Positions 31,314 through 41,145 of a DNA stretch of 64,000 bases are shown in pieces (position 1 is the first letter of the stretch; each line of letters starts with the position of its first letter). The stretch comes from Streptomyces sp. NBC_00510. GTDB lineage: Bacteria > Actinomycetota > Actinomycetes > Streptomycetales > Streptomycetaceae. The DNA lies in the NCBI GenBank assembly GCA_036013505.1, contig CP107851.1:6718501-6782500 (forward strand), written 5' to 3'. The notes beneath the pieces are model-generated. The model did not search any database. It saw only the letters and a program-made list of their open reading frames with translations, and was not told the DNA's origin. The position numbers and the translations under genes were made by a program.

Positions 31314-32579
31314 TCACGTGCTCGGCGCCGGGCGCAGGTACACGGCGCAGACCGCGCACGCCGTCAGCGCCAGCGCGGCGGCGGTGAGCGCCGTGCGGTC
31401 GCCCCAGGCGGTCCAGGCCGCGCCGAAGGCCAGGGAGGCGACGAAGCGGGCCGTGGCCTGCCCGGTCTGGACGAGGGCGAGCCCGGCACCGCGCAGCTCG
31501 TCGGGGACGGCGGTGGAGGCGGCGGCCATCAGCACGCCGTCCGTGGCGGCGTAGAAGGCGCCGTGCAGCAGCAGGACGGCGTACGCGGGGCCGTGCGCGA
31601 GCATCAGCCCGTACGCGGCGAGCAGCGCGACGTGTCCCGCCAGGAACATCCGCCAGCGCCCCACACGGTCGGCCAGCCGCCCCAGCGGCATCGCGAGCAG
31701 CAGGAAGGCCGCCGCGGTGCCCAGGGGGAGCAGCGCGAACCAGCGGTCGGGGACCCCGAGCCGGTGCTGGAGCAGCAGGTAGACGAAGGAGTCGCTCACC
31801 GTCGACAGGCCCAGCAGCGTCGCGCAGACCGTCAGCCGCCGCACGTCCCGGCGGCGCAGCAGCGCCACGGACGCCCGCAGCGAGGGCGCGGGCGCGTCGG
31901 CGGGGGCGGGGGCGGCCGTGGCGACCGGTGCTCCGCCGCGGAGGCGGCCCGGCACGAAGAGCAGCAGCACCAGCACCCCCACGGCGGCCACGCAGAAGCT
32001 CACCGTGAAGACGGCGTCGTACCCCTCGGCGGCCTGCCGCAGGATGAGGAACGCCACCAGCGGTCCCAGCAGCGCCCCGGCGGTGTCCATGGCGCGGTGC
32101 ACGCCGAAGGCCCGCCCGCGTGTCCCGGGCGTGGAGGTCAGCGAGATCAGTGCGTCCCGCGGTGCGGTGCGCAGTCCCTTGCCGGTGCGGTCGACCGCGA
32201 GGACGGCACCGATCAGGGGCAGGCTGTGGACCAGGAGCAGCGCGGGCTTGCACAGCGCCGACAGGCCGTAGCCGACGGCCGCGACGGCCTTGTGCCGGCC
32301 GCCGCCCCGGTCGGCGAGGTGGCCGCCGGCCAGCCGCACGAGGGCGCTGAAGCCGTTGTAGACGCCGTCGAGCAGGCCGAAGCCGAGCGGGGAGAGCCCG
32401 AGTCCGGCGACCAGGTAGAGGGGGAGCACGGCGGTGACCATCTCCGACGAGACGTCGGTGATGAGGCTGACGGTGCCCAGGACGAGGACGGTGGGGGCGA
32501 CGGCGGTGGCCCGGGGTCCGGGACGCGACGCGTCCCGGACCCCGGTGCCGGCTCCGCCGCGGCTGTCCGCGACGTACAC
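31314..32579 (-). CDS. MFS transporter
   Basis: 421 residues, 12 hydrophobic helices. LITDVSSEMVTAVLPLYLV, DRTGKGLRTAPRDALISLT and HRAMDTAGALLGPLVAFLIL mark the subfamily with the RTAPRDALI cytoplasmic loop. This group is uncharacterised for substrate in most genomes. The start is ATG 32579 (MYVADSRGGAG). It follows 5 bp after the phosphoesterase gene and precedes the propeller gene, so the three are probably co-transcribed. Export of the propeller's or phosphatase's ligand is speculation. Confidence 0.85.
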   Translation of the reverse strand: MYVADSRGGAGTGVRDASRPGPRATAVAPTVLVLGTVSLITDVSSEMVTAVLPLYLVAGLGLSPLGFGLLDGVYNGFSALVRLAGGHLADRGGGRHKAVAAVGYGLSALCKPALLLVHSLPLIGAVLAVDRTGKGLRTAPRDALISLTSTPGTRGRAFGVHRAMDTAGALLGPLVAFLILRQAAEGYDAVFTVSFCVAAVGVLVLLLFVPGRLRGGAPVATAAPAPADAPAPSLRASVALLRRRDVRRLTVCATLLGLSTVSDSFVYLLLQHRLGVPDRWFALLPLGTAAAFLLLAMPLGRLADRVGRWRMFLAGHVALLAAYGLMLAHGPAYAVLLLHGAFYAATDGVLMAAASTAVPDELRGAGLALVQTGQATARFVASLAFGAAWTAWGDRTALTAAALALTACAVCAVYLRPAPST

Positions 32580-32584
32580 CGGCC

Positions 32585-33484
32585 TCAGCTCGCCCAGATG
32601 CCGGTGATGTCCGAGGCGGAGGCGGCGTTGCCCGCGTGCGTGGTGAGACCCGCCAGGTCCTCCAGCGTGCGGAGCACGTTGTAGTGGTTGTACGTCGTGG
32701 CGGACGACGAACCGGCCTTGACCGGCTGGCCGTAGAGCACGGTCGGGATGCGGTTGCCGCTCAGCCGGTTGTCCTCGTCGAAGGTGACGACGAGCAGGCT
32801 GTTGTGGGTCTTCGCCCAGGTCGCGTACGCGCCCAGCTTGTTCTTCAGCCAGGTGTCACCGGTGGAGACCGAGCAGTCGTGCATGTCGCTGCACAGGTTC
32901 GGCGTGACGAAGGAGACCTTGGGCAGGGTGGTGAAGTCCGTCGGGAACTGCGCGAAGGTCTTCGCCGTCGACGTCGGGACGTTGCTGAAGGCGAACCACG
33001 GGTTGTGCTTGCGGGCGTAGTCGCCGCTGCTGCAGGTGGTGGAACCCTGGCTGGACAGCGTCTCGTTGTAGCTGGCCCAGCTCTTGCCGGCGGCGATCAG
33101 CTCGGAGGCGAGGTTGGGCTTGGAGCTGAAGCCGGGGGTGTAGCAGCCGTCGTCGGTGACGCCCTGGTTGCCGCCCGAGAAGATCTGCAGGTAGTTGGGC
33201 TGGCTCGGGTGCGTGACGCCGTACGACTGCGTCAGGCTGGCGCCGCCGGCCTTGAGCGTGTTGTTGAGGTACGGGGCGCTGGAGCTGCCGATGACCTGGC
33301 TGTAGGCGTGGTTCTCGAGCATCACCACGACCACGTGGTCGGGGTTCGGCACGCTGCCGGCCGCGTGGGCGGTCTCGGCGCCGCCGAGTCCGGCCCACAG
33401 GCCGAGGGAGGCGGCGGCGACGCCGAGGGTGGAAGCGAGGGCGGTGACGGTGCGACGGGGACGGGGCAGGGACCAGCCGGACAC
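32585..33484 (-). CDS. Secreted acid phosphatase / phosphoesterase (phospholipase C-like family)
   Basis: 299 residues from GTG 33484 (acGGAGG upstream). Signal peptide about 1-41, ending ETAHAAG. The mature part opens PNPDHVVVVMLENHAYSQVI, the metal-site motif of the phosphoesterase family (PF04185-type), then THPSQPNYLQIFSGG, SWASYNETL, VTPNLCSDMHDC and VVTFDEDNRLSGNRIPTV. These resemble secreted acid phosphatases that release phosphate from organic esters. First gene of the operon with the MFS and propeller genes. Confidence 0.85.
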   Translation of the reverse strand: MSGWSLPRPRRTVTALASTLGVAAASLGLWAGLGGAETAHAAGSVPNPDHVVVVMLENHAYSQVIGSSSAPYLNNTLKAGGASLTQSYGVTHPSQPNYLQIFSGGNQGVTDDGCYTPGFSSKPNLASELIAAGKSWASYNETLSSQGSTTCSSGDYARKHNPWFAFSNVPTSTAKTFAQFPTDFTTLPKVSFVTPNLCSDMHDCSVSTGDTWLKNKLGAYATWAKTHNSLLVVTFDEDNRLSGNRIPTVLYGQPVKAGSSSATTYNHYNVLRTLEDLAGLTTHAGNAASASDITGIWAS

Positions 33485-33622
33485 GGCGGACCTCCGTGAA
33501 GGGGGGACGGGGAGTGGCGCCGCGCCAGGTTAGGAGGGAGCCGTGGACGTCCGAAGCGCCGCGGAAGTGAAGGTCCGGGGAACGGTGCGTACGTTCTGGA
33601 TCTTGAGGTCAAGCGCAGGCAA

Positions 33623-33661
33623 AAGGGCCCGGGGAACGCAACTCGCGTTCCCCGGGCCCTT
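33623..33661 (-). terminator. Terminator of the amidase gene
   Basis: Perfect 17-bp stem (left arm 33623-33639, core aagggcccggggaacgc; right arm 33645-33661), loop aactc, 13 bp after the amidase stop on the minus strand, with a short tttgc tail. Confidence 0.88.
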
Positions 33662-33673
33662 GCTGTCAGGACG

Positions 33674-35938
33674 TCACTTGACGTACGTGATGCCGTCCGT
33701 GGTGATCGCCGGACGCCCGGAGGTGCCGACGACGACGACCTTCAGCGTGTGCTTGGCGCTGGTGCTCCAGGTCTTGGACCAGATCGTCTGCCGGTAGGCG
33801 GTGGTGGAGGACTTCAGGTCCACCGTGGCCGCCTTGACCCCGTCGACGTAGACGTACGCCTGGCCGGAGGTCGAGGCGCGGGAGACCACCCAGCCGACCG
33901 AGCGGCCGGTGAACGTCCAGGTCAGGCTGGCGTTCTTGGAGGACGAGGTGAGCGACTTGCCGCCGAGGTAGCTGGTGCTGCTCTTCGCCGACCACGTCCC
34001 GGCCTTCGTCGCCGAGGTCTCCTGCAGGATCGCCGCCGTGCGGCTCACCGAGGCGGTGGTGTAGTTCCCGGCCGCGTCGGTGGCCTTCAGGCCGTACGTG
34101 ACCGCGGTGTTCGCCTTGCCCGTGGTGCTCCACGAGGTGGTGGTCGGGCCGAAGGTGGCCGTGGTCGGGGCGGTCGCCGCGACGCTCTTGAGCGCGCCGT
34201 TGTCGGCGGCCTTCCAGCTCACGGAGACCGGCACGGAGGTGCTGGACACCGTGGCGTTGCGGATCTTCACCGAGGGGGCGGTGGTGAACGTCGGCTTGGT
34301 CGTGTCGCCGACCACGGTGTACGAGCTCGCCGACGTCGCCGTCTTGTTGCTCATGTGCACCGCCCGCACGGTCACGGTGTGCTTGCCCGCGGCGACCGTG
34401 ATCGGCGCGGAGGTGGCGGTGGCCTTGGCGGTGGCCGCGACCTTGCCGTCCACCAGCACCTCGAACCGCTTCAGGACGGCTGTCGGCGTGCTCTCCTTCC
34501 AGGCCACCGTCGCCGTGCCCTTGGTGTAGTACGAGGACCCGGAGAGCGTGGCGCCGGTGACCCCGTTCAGCGTCGGCGCGGCGACGGAGGAGGAGTAGGA
34601 GCGGATCGTGGGCACCTTGGCGTACAGATTGGTGCCGGGGCACTCGGTGGCGAACCCGTCGCGGTGACCCGAGATCGGGTAGAACGCCTTGCCGTTGACG
34701 GTCTGGCTCTTGGTGCCGGGGTTGGGGTTGATCCCGGCGAGGCCGAGCTTCCAGGTGGCGAGCGCGGTGACCGAACCCAGCATTTGCGAGGTCATCGGCG
34801 TGGCCGTGGAGACGTACTTGTCGGTCTGGAAGTAACCGATGACCGCGATGCCCGCCGTGCCGGTGTTGTAGCCCTCGGTCTGGGCGCCCACCACGGCACG
34901 GTCCACGCCGCCGTAGCGGCCCTCGTAGATCGTGCCGCACTTGTCGACGAGGAAGTTGTAGCCGATGTCCCGCCAGGTCTGGCTGACGTGGTACGCGTAG
35001 ATCTGCCGGATGATGCTCGGCGAGTCGCTGCAGCTGTAGTCACCGCTGTGCTTCGTCGCGTTGTACGTAGCCGTGTGATGCACGAAGACGACTGACACCT
35101 GCGGCGCGTACGAGGGCTCCGTCTGCTCGCGGATGCTCTCGTCGGCGCCCCAACCCGCGCGGGTGACGATGGGCGGCTTGGGCACCGTCGAGGTGGGAGG
35201 CGTGGACGCGGAGGCCGTCGGCGAGCTCGTCGTGGGCGGGCTGCTGGTCGCCGGGGCGCTGCTGGCCGGGGCGGAGCTTTCCGTGGCGCTCGGCTCGGTG
35301 GTCGGCGGCTCCGTCGTGGCCGGTGCGGTCGTCTCGGACGGCGTCGAGGTCGCCGTGGGGTCCGCGGTCGGCGACGCGGAGTCCTCGGCGTCGGCGGCGA
35401 AGGCGGCGGGCGCCATCGCCACGTCGACGCTGCTCTTCTTGTCGCTCTCGCCGACCAGGGCGAGCTTCAGGCCCTTCGGGATGCCGGCCGCGCCCTTGCC
35501 GGACCGGACGCGGACCTGCACGCCGTCGGACCAGCCCACCCACAGCGGAGGGGTGCCACCGCGTCCCGCGGACTCGTCGCCGGCGTCCGGCGCGTCGTCG
35601 TTGTGCGTCTCGATCCCGAACCAGTCGGACCACGTACCGGTCTTCTGCGCCCGGACCCGCAGCTGCACCGTGCCGTCCAGCTCCGCCTTCGGATCGTCCC
35701 AGGTCACGCCGAGCGTGCCGAACGCACCCGTGCGTTGCTGCGGCAGCTCCCGCTCACCGCCGGTGCCCTTGAGCGCCAGCGCGTCCACCTTGGTGTGCAC
35801 CGGCCCCTTCGCGTCGGCCGACGGGGCGGTCCCCTCCGGACCGCTCGCCACGGACGCGGCGGTGATGACACCGGCCCCTCCGAGTACGACCGCCCCGACC
35901 GCGAGCCACGCACGCCCGCGCAGACGTATTCGCCGCAT
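33674..35938 (-). CDS. Secreted N-acetylmuramoyl-L-alanine amidase (PGRP/amidase_2) with C-terminal beta repeats
   Basis: 754 residues. N-terminal export signal (RAWLAVGAVVLGGAGVITAA), then a domain of about 150 residues (VRAQKTGTWSDWFGIE, VRVRSGKGAAG). A Ser/Thr/Pro-rich linker spans about 190-258. The PGRP-type amidase domain is at about 260-440: VVFVHHTATYN (zinc His near 289), YNFLVDKCGTIYEGRYGGVD, and GHRDGFATECPG (zinc ligand, about 427). The C-terminal 300 residues are Ig-like beta modules with Thr/Ser-rich sequence, likely wall or surface binding. It cuts peptide side chains from murein. Start ATG 35938; divergent from glnE. Confidence 0.88.
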   Translation of the reverse strand: MRRIRLRGRAWLAVGAVVLGGAGVITAASVASGPEGTAPSADAKGPVHTKVDALALKGTGGERELPQQRTGAFGTLGVTWDDPKAELDGTVQLRVRAQKTGTWSDWFGIETHNDDAPDAGDESAGRGGTPPLWVGWSDGVQVRVRSGKGAAGIPKGLKLALVGESDKKSSVDVAMAPAAFAADAEDSASPTADPTATSTPSETTAPATTEPPTTEPSATESSAPASSAPATSSPPTTSSPTASASTPPTSTVPKPPIVTRAGWGADESIREQTEPSYAPQVSVVFVHHTATYNATKHSGDYSCSDSPSIIRQIYAYHVSQTWRDIGYNFLVDKCGTIYEGRYGGVDRAVVGAQTEGYNTGTAGIAVIGYFQTDKYVSTATPMTSQMLGSVTALATWKLGLAGINPNPGTKSQTVNGKAFYPISGHRDGFATECPGTNLYAKVPTIRSYSSSVAAPTLNGVTGATLSGSSYYTKGTATVAWKESTPTAVLKRFEVLVDGKVAATAKATATSAPITVAAGKHTVTVRAVHMSNKTATSASSYTVVGDTTKPTFTTAPSVKIRNATVSSTSVPVSVSWKAADNGALKSVAATAPTTATFGPTTTSWSTTGKANTAVTYGLKATDAAGNYTTASVSRTAAILQETSATKAGTWSAKSSTSYLGGKSLTSSSKNASLTWTFTGRSVGWVVSRASTSGQAYVYVDGVKAATVDLKSSTTAYRQTIWSKTWSTSAKHTLKVVVVGTSGRPAITTDGITYVK

Positions 35939-36166
35939 GTTCTCTTCCCCGCCCCGTCCCACTCATGGGTAGCCGTGGGTACCGTTGGTTGATTTCTTAA
36001 ACCTCTGAAACAGCAAGCGCTTTATACCAGAAGGACCAGACCGCGCTCACACCGCCGGACGATCACCCCGAACCGGGCATACCGCCAGGTAACAGAGCCG
36101 GGGCAGGGCGGATACTCTCTCTAGGGCGGATCGGCCCAGCCGGGAGCACCGGGAAAGGCAGGCGGC

Positions 36167-39127
36167 GTGCTGGAAGGGCGACGGGACACCAGGTTCGGGC
36201 GGCTGCTGCGGCACGGCTTCAGTGACGCCGTGGCCGCCGAGGCGCTGCTGGGCGGCGAGCAGCTCGCCCCGGTGCGCAGCGACCCGGTCCTGCTCGACGC
36301 GCTGGGCGCCACCGCCGACCCCGACCAGGCGCTCGCCTCCCTCGTACGGCTCGTCGAGGCCCTCGATCCCGGGGAGCGGCGCACCCTCCTCGACACGCTC
36401 ACCACGGCCAAGCCGCTGCGCGACCGGCTGCTCGGGGTGCTGGGCGCCTCCGTGGCCCTGGCCGACCACCTCACCCGGCATCCGCGCGACTGGCACGCCC
36501 TGGTCACCTACGAGCACGCCGACCTGCACCCGGGGACCACGGAGTTCGAACGGGGGCTGGCCGGGGCCGACGACCCCGAGTCGCTGCGCGTCGCCTACCG
36601 GCGCTGCATGCTGGGCATCGCCGCCCGCGACGTGTGCGGCACCAGCGACCTGGTGCAGACTGCCGCGGAGCTCGCCGACCTCGCCACCGCGACGCTGCGC
36701 GCGGCCCTGGCCATGGCCGAGGCCGAGGCGCCGGGTGACGCCGCCCTGTGCCGGCTGGCGGTGATCGGCATGGGCAAGTGCGGCGGCCACGAGCTCAACT
36801 ACATCTCCGACGTCGACGTCATCTTCGTGGCCGAGGCCCGCCCCGACGCCGAGGAGGCCAAGGCGCTGCAGGCCGCCACGCGGCTGGCCTCGCGCATGAT
36901 GCGGATCTGCTCCGACACCACCGTCGAGGGCAGCATCTGGCAGGTCGACGCCAACCTGCGGCCCGAGGGCCGGCGCGGCCCGCTGGTGCGCACCCTCTCC
37001 AGCCATCTGGCCTACTACAAGCGCTGGGCCAAGACGTGGGAGTTCCAGGCGCTGCTCAAGGCCCGCCCGGTGGCCGGCGACCCGGCGCTCGGGCAGGAGT
37101 ACGTCGAGGCGCTGTCGCCCATGGTGTGGCAGGCCGCCGAACGCGAGCACTTCGTCCAGGACGTGCAGGAGATGCGGCGCCGGGTCGTGGAGAACATCCC
37201 CGTCGCGCACCTCGACCGGGAGCTGAAGCTGGGCCCCGGCGGCCTGCGGGACGTGGAGTTCGCGGTGCAGCTGCTCCAGCTCGTGCACGGCCGCACCGAC
37301 CCGTCGCTGCGCAGCGGCACCACCCTGACCGCGCTGTCCCAGCTCGCCGCCGGCGGCTACGTGGGGCGGGCGGACGCGGCGGCGCTCGACACCTCGTACC
37401 GCTTCCTGCGGACGATGGAGCACCGCATCCAGCTCCACAAGTTGCGCCGCACCCACCTGGTGCCCGAGGACGTGGCGGACCTGCGGCGGCTCGGCCGCTC
37501 GCTGGGCTTCCGGGCGGACCCGGTGGCGGAGCTGCAGCGGGAGTGGCGGCGGCACGCGCGGGAGGTGCGCCGCCTCCACGAGAAGCTCTTCTACCGGCCG
37601 CTGCTCGACGCGGTCGCCCAGCTCGCCCCCGGCGAGGTGGGCCTGACCCCGGACGCGGCCAAGCAGCGCCTGGAGGCGCTCGGCTACGCCGACCCCACCG
37701 CGGCCCTGCGCCACCTGGAGGCGCTGGCCTCGGGGGTCAGCCGCAAGGCCGCCATCCAGCGGACCCTGCTGCCGGTGCTGCTCGGCTGGTTCGCCGACTC
37801 CGCGGACCCCGACGCGGGTCTGCTCAATTTCCGCAAGGTCAGCGACGCCCTGGGCCGCACCCCCTGGTACCTGCGGCTGCTGCGGGACGAGGGCGCCGCC
37901 GCCGTCAACCTCGCGCGCGTGCTGTCCTCCGGGCGGCTCGCCCCCGACCTGCTCATGCGGGCCCCCGAGGCGGTCGCCCTGCTCGCCGACGACGAGGGGC
38001 TCCAGCCCCGCACGCGCGGTGCGCTGGACCAGGAGGTGCTGGCCGCGGTCCACCGCGCGGACTCCGCCGAGCAGGCCGTCGCCGCGGTGCGCGGGGTCCG
38101 CCGCCGCGAGCTGTTCCGCACCGCGGCCGCGGACCTCGTCGGGGTCCACCGCGACGACCCCGACACCATCGGCACCGCCCTCACCGACCTCAACGCCGCC
38201 GCCGTCACCGGGGCCCTGCAGGCCGCGGTCAACGCCGTCGAGGCGGCCGAGGGGGAGCCCCTGCCGACCCGGTTCGCCGTCATCGGGATGGGCCGCTTCG
38301 GCGGCCACGAACTGGGCTACGGCTCCGACGCCGACGTCCTGTTCGTCCACGAGCCGTACGAGGGCACCGACGAGCACCAGGCCGCCAAGGCCGCGCTCAA
38401 GGTCGCCAACGAGCTGCGCAGGCTGCTGCAGATCCCCACCACCGACCCGCCGCTGCTCATCGACGCCGACCTGCGCCCCGAGGGCAAGAGCGGACCGCTG
38501 GTGCGCACGCTCGGCTCGTACGCCGCCTACTACCGGCGCTGGTCGCTGGTCTGGGAGAGCCACGCCCTGCTGCGCGCCGAACCGGTCGCGGGCGACGAGG
38601 ACCTGGGCGCCCGCTTCATCGGCCTCGTCGACCCGCTGCGCTACCCGGCCGAGGGGCTGCCGGAGGAGGCGGTCCGCGAGATCCGCCGGCTCAAGGCCCG
38701 TATGGAGTCCGAGCGGCTGCCGCGCGGCGCCGACCCGACGACCCACGCCAAGCTGGGGCGGGGCGGGCTCAGCGACGTCGAGTGGACCGTGCAGCTGCTG
38801 CAGCTCCAGCACGGCGCGCAGTTCCCCGGCCTGCGGACCACCCGTACCCGGCCGGCGCTGGCCGCGGCCGCGGCGGTGGGGCTGGTCCTCGCCGAGGACG
38901 CGGAAGTCCTGGACGCCGCCTGGATCCTGGCGAGCCGGATGCGCAACGCCGTCATGCTCGTCCGGGCCCGCGCCGGGGACACCTTCCCCGGCGACGGCAA
39001 GGAACTCGCCGCGGTGGGGCGGTACCTCGGCTACGAGCCGGGCCACGTGGGCGACATGGTCGAGGAGTACCGCCGGGCCACGCGCCGGGCCCGCGCGGTG
39101 GTCGAGCGCCTCTTCTACGCCACGTAG
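36167..39127 (+). CDS. glnE: Bifunctional glutamine synthetase adenylyltransferase/deadenylase
   Basis: 986 residues from GTG 36167. Two nucleotidyltransferase domains, each with a G-x-G active site: GMGKCGGHELNYISDVDVIF at about residue 201 and GMGRFGGHELGYGSDADVLF at about 707. They give the deadenylation (N-terminal) and adenylylation (C-terminal) halves, joined by the helical regulatory region. Each also has the WEFQALLKARPVAG / WESHALLRAEPVAGD pair. Modifies the main glutamine synthetase GlnA1, not in this window. The nearby GlnA2 lacks the target tyrosine motif. Confidence 0.95.
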   Translation: MLEGRRDTRFGRLLRHGFSDAVAAEALLGGEQLAPVRSDPVLLDALGATADPDQALASLVRLVEALDPGERRTLLDTLTTAKPLRDRLLGVLGASVALADHLTRHPRDWHALVTYEHADLHPGTTEFERGLAGADDPESLRVAYRRCMLGIAARDVCGTSDLVQTAAELADLATATLRAALAMAEAEAPGDAALCRLAVIGMGKCGGHELNYISDVDVIFVAEARPDAEEAKALQAATRLASRMMRICSDTTVEGSIWQVDANLRPEGRRGPLVRTLSSHLAYYKRWAKTWEFQALLKARPVAGDPALGQEYVEALSPMVWQAAEREHFVQDVQEMRRRVVENIPVAHLDRELKLGPGGLRDVEFAVQLLQLVHGRTDPSLRSGTTLTALSQLAAGGYVGRADAAALDTSYRFLRTMEHRIQLHKLRRTHLVPEDVADLRRLGRSLGFRADPVAELQREWRRHAREVRRLHEKLFYRPLLDAVAQLAPGEVGLTPDAAKQRLEALGYADPTAALRHLEALASGVSRKAAIQRTLLPVLLGWFADSADPDAGLLNFRKVSDALGRTPWYLRLLRDEGAAAVNLARVLSSGRLAPDLLMRAPEAVALLADDEGLQPRTRGALDQEVLAAVHRADSAEQAVAAVRGVRRRELFRTAAADLVGVHRDDPDTIGTALTDLNAAAVTGALQAAVNAVEAAEGEPLPTRFAVIGMGRFGGHELGYGSDADVLFVHEPYEGTDEHQAAKAALKVANELRRLLQIPTTDPPLLIDADLRPEGKSGPLVRTLGSYAAYYRRWSLVWESHALLRAEPVAGDEDLGARFIGLVDPLRYPAEGLPEEAVREIRRLKARMESERLPRGADPTTHAKLGRGGLSDVEWTVQLLQLQHGAQFPGLRTTRTRPALAAAAAVGLVLAEDAEVLDAAWILASRMRNAVMLVRARAGDTFPGDGKELAAVGRYLGYEPGHVGDMVEEYRRATRRARAVVERLFYAT

Positions 39128-39151
39128 TCCGCGCCCGCCGCCCGCGCCCGC

Positions 39152-39994
39152 CTACGCCGTGGCGACGCGCACCTGGCGCGGCAACCGGTAGGCGAGGCCG
39201 CCGTAGACCGCCCAGGAGGCGGCGAAGCCGACGCCGAGGCAGAGGGTGCCGCCGGCGGCGTCAAGCCAGAAGTGGTTGGCGGTGGAGACGATGACGAGCA
39301 GCGTGACCACCGGGTAGAGCACGCCCAGCACCCGCACCCAGGCCCGCCGCGCGAGCATGGCGACGGTGATGCCGCACCACAGCGACCAGCCGATGTGCAT
39401 CGACGGCATGGCCGCGTACTGGTTGGAGACGTGCGCCAGGTCGCCCGACGCCATCGACCCCCAGGTGTGGTGGATCTTCACGGTGTCGATGAAGCCGCCG
39501 CCCTCCATCAGCCGGGGCGGCGCCAGGGGGAAGAAGTAGTAGCCGAGCAGCGCGATGCCGGTCGTCACGAAGAGGACCAGCCGGGTCGGCGCGTAGCGCC
39601 CGGGGTGCCGGCGGAACAGCCAGACGAGCACGGTGAGGGTGACGATGAAGTGGAGCGTCGCGTAGTAATAGTTCATCGCGACGATGAGCCACGTTACGGA
39701 GTTCACGGCATGATTGACCGCGTGCTCGAAGGCGAGCCCGAGGGACCGTTCCAGGCCCCAGACGTGGCCCGCGTTCCGCATGGCGTCGTCCTGCTGCTCG
39801 GGCACGGCGTTGCGCACCAGTGAGTAGATCCAGTAGCTGACGGCGATCAGCAGGATCTCGAACCACAGCCGGGGCCGGCGTGGCGCCAGCAGTCTGTTGC
39901 CCGTCGTCGCTCCATCGGCGTCACGGGAATCGATGGAGCGCGGTGGTACGGCGTCACTGCGGTGGGCCATGGTCTTCGCGGTCGATTCCCCCAT
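39152..39994 (-). CDS. PAP2-like (Aur1/inositolphosphotransferase-type) membrane phosphatase
   Basis: About 280 residues from ATG 39994 (MGESTAKTMAHRSD); an upstream ATG at 40012 is possible. Six membrane segments. Active-site motifs of the PAP2_3 group are LAPPRLM, PSMHIGWSLWCG (catalytic His) and STANHFWLDAAGG. It should act on lipid phosphates on the outer face. Convergent with glnE, 24 bp after its stop. Confidence 0.82.
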   Translation of the reverse strand: MGESTAKTMAHRSDAVPPRSIDSRDADGATTGNRLLAPRRPRLWFEILLIAVSYWIYSLVRNAVPEQQDDAMRNAGHVWGLERSLGLAFEHAVNHAVNSVTWLIVAMNYYYATLHFIVTLTVLVWLFRRHPGRYAPTRLVLFVTTGIALLGYYFFPLAPPRLMEGGGFIDTVKIHHTWGSMASGDLAHVSNQYAAMPSMHIGWSLWCGITVAMLARRAWVRVLGVLYPVVTLLVIVSTANHFWLDAAGGTLCLGVGFAASWAVYGGLAYRLPRQVRVATA

Positions 39995-40031
39995 GGGGCG
40001 ATAGTCTGCCATGCGGTCCGGTGCCGTCCGA

Positions 40032-41144
40032 TCAACCCCCGGTGGGATTGCGTGCATCCCGCGTACGCCTCCCGGTCGACTGCTGTACGGGTACGGCTGC
40101 CCCGGCCTTGGGACCTGATGCCGTCGAACCGCGGACGACCAGTTCGGGCAGGAAGACGAACTCGCTGTGCGGTGCCGGGGTACCGCCGACCTCCTCCAGC
40201 AGCGCGCGCACCGCGGCCTGGCCCATCGCCGTGACCGGTTGCCGGATGGTCGTGAGCGGCGGATCGGTGAAGGCGATGAGCGGGGAGTCGTCGAAGCCGA
40301 CGACGGAGACGTCCCCGGGGACGGACAGCCCCTGCTGCCGGGCGGCGCGGACGGCGCCGAGCGCCATCATGTCGGAGGCGCACACCACGGCCGTGCAGCC
40401 GGACTCGATCAGGCCGGAGGCGGCCGCTTGACCACCCTCGAGGGTGAACAGCGAGTGCTGGATGCGCCCGGCCGCCTCGTCGGCGGCTATGCCGAGCACC
40501 TCTTCCATGCTGCGCAGGAAGCCCTCTATCTTGCGCTGCACGGGGACGAACCGCTTGGGACCGACCGCGAGGCCGATCCGCTCGTGGCCGAGCGCCGCCA
40601 GATGGGTGACGGCCAGACGCATGGCACCGCGGTCGTCGGGCGAGACGAACGGCGCCTTGATCTTGCCGGAGAAGCCGTTGATCAGGACGAACGGCACGCC
40701 CTGGCCGTGCAGCCGGTCATAGCGCTCCACGTCGGCGGTGGAGTCGGCGTGCAGTCCGGAGACGAAGATGATCCCGGCGACACCGCGCTCGACGAGCATC
40801 TCGACGAGTTCGTCCTCGGTCGAGCCGCCCGGGGTCTGGGTGGCCAGCACCGGGGTGTACCCCTGCCGGGTCAGGGCCTGCCCGATGACCTGCGCGAAGG
40901 CCGGGAAGATCGGGTTCTCCAGCTCCGGGGTGATGAGCCCGACGAGGCCCGCGCTGCGCTGCCGCAGCCGCACCGGCCGTTCGTACCCCAGCAGGTCGAG
41001 GGCGGCCAGCACGGATTGGCGGGTGGCGGCGGAGACCCCGGGCTTGCCGTTGAGGACACGGCTGACGGTCGCTTCGCTCACCCCCGCCTGGGCTGCGATG
41101 TCGGCAAGCCTTGCGGTCACAGGATTGGACTGTACCGGTCGCAT
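40032..41144 (-). CDS. malR: LacI-family repressor MalR (first copy)
   Basis: About 370 residues from ATG 41144 (GTG 41120 is a possible shorter start). LacI helix-turn-helix ARLADIAAQAGVSEATVSRV with hinge helix LNGKPGVSAATRQ, then the periplasmic-binding-type effector domain (GLITPELENPIFPAFAQVIG, VVGFDDSPLIAFTDPPLTTI). It matches the Streptomyces maltose regulator MalR. Its start follows the stop of the first glucosidase gene by one base, so the two minus-strand genes form one operon divergent from malE. About two-thirds of residues appear shared with the second copy at 48273. Confidence 0.9.
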   Translation of the reverse strand: MRPVQSNPVTARLADIAAQAGVSEATVSRVLNGKPGVSAATRQSVLAALDLLGYERPVRLRQRSAGLVGLITPELENPIFPAFAQVIGQALTRQGYTPVLATQTPGGSTEDELVEMLVERGVAGIIFVSGLHADSTADVERYDRLHGQGVPFVLINGFSGKIKAPFVSPDDRGAMRLAVTHLAALGHERIGLAVGPKRFVPVQRKIEGFLRSMEEVLGIAADEAAGRIQHSLFTLEGGQAAASGLIESGCTAVVCASDMMALGAVRAARQQGLSVPGDVSVVGFDDSPLIAFTDPPLTTIRQPVTAMGQAAVRALLEEVGGTPAPHSEFVFLPELVVRGSTASGPKAGAAVPVQQSTGRRTRDARNPTGG

Positions 41145-41145
41145 C

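Noticed and set aside
36047..39046. A 999-codon open frame antisense to glnE
   Set aside because: Shadow of glnE codon bias: the sequence is low-complexity Gly/Val/Ala/Arg and has no family motifs.
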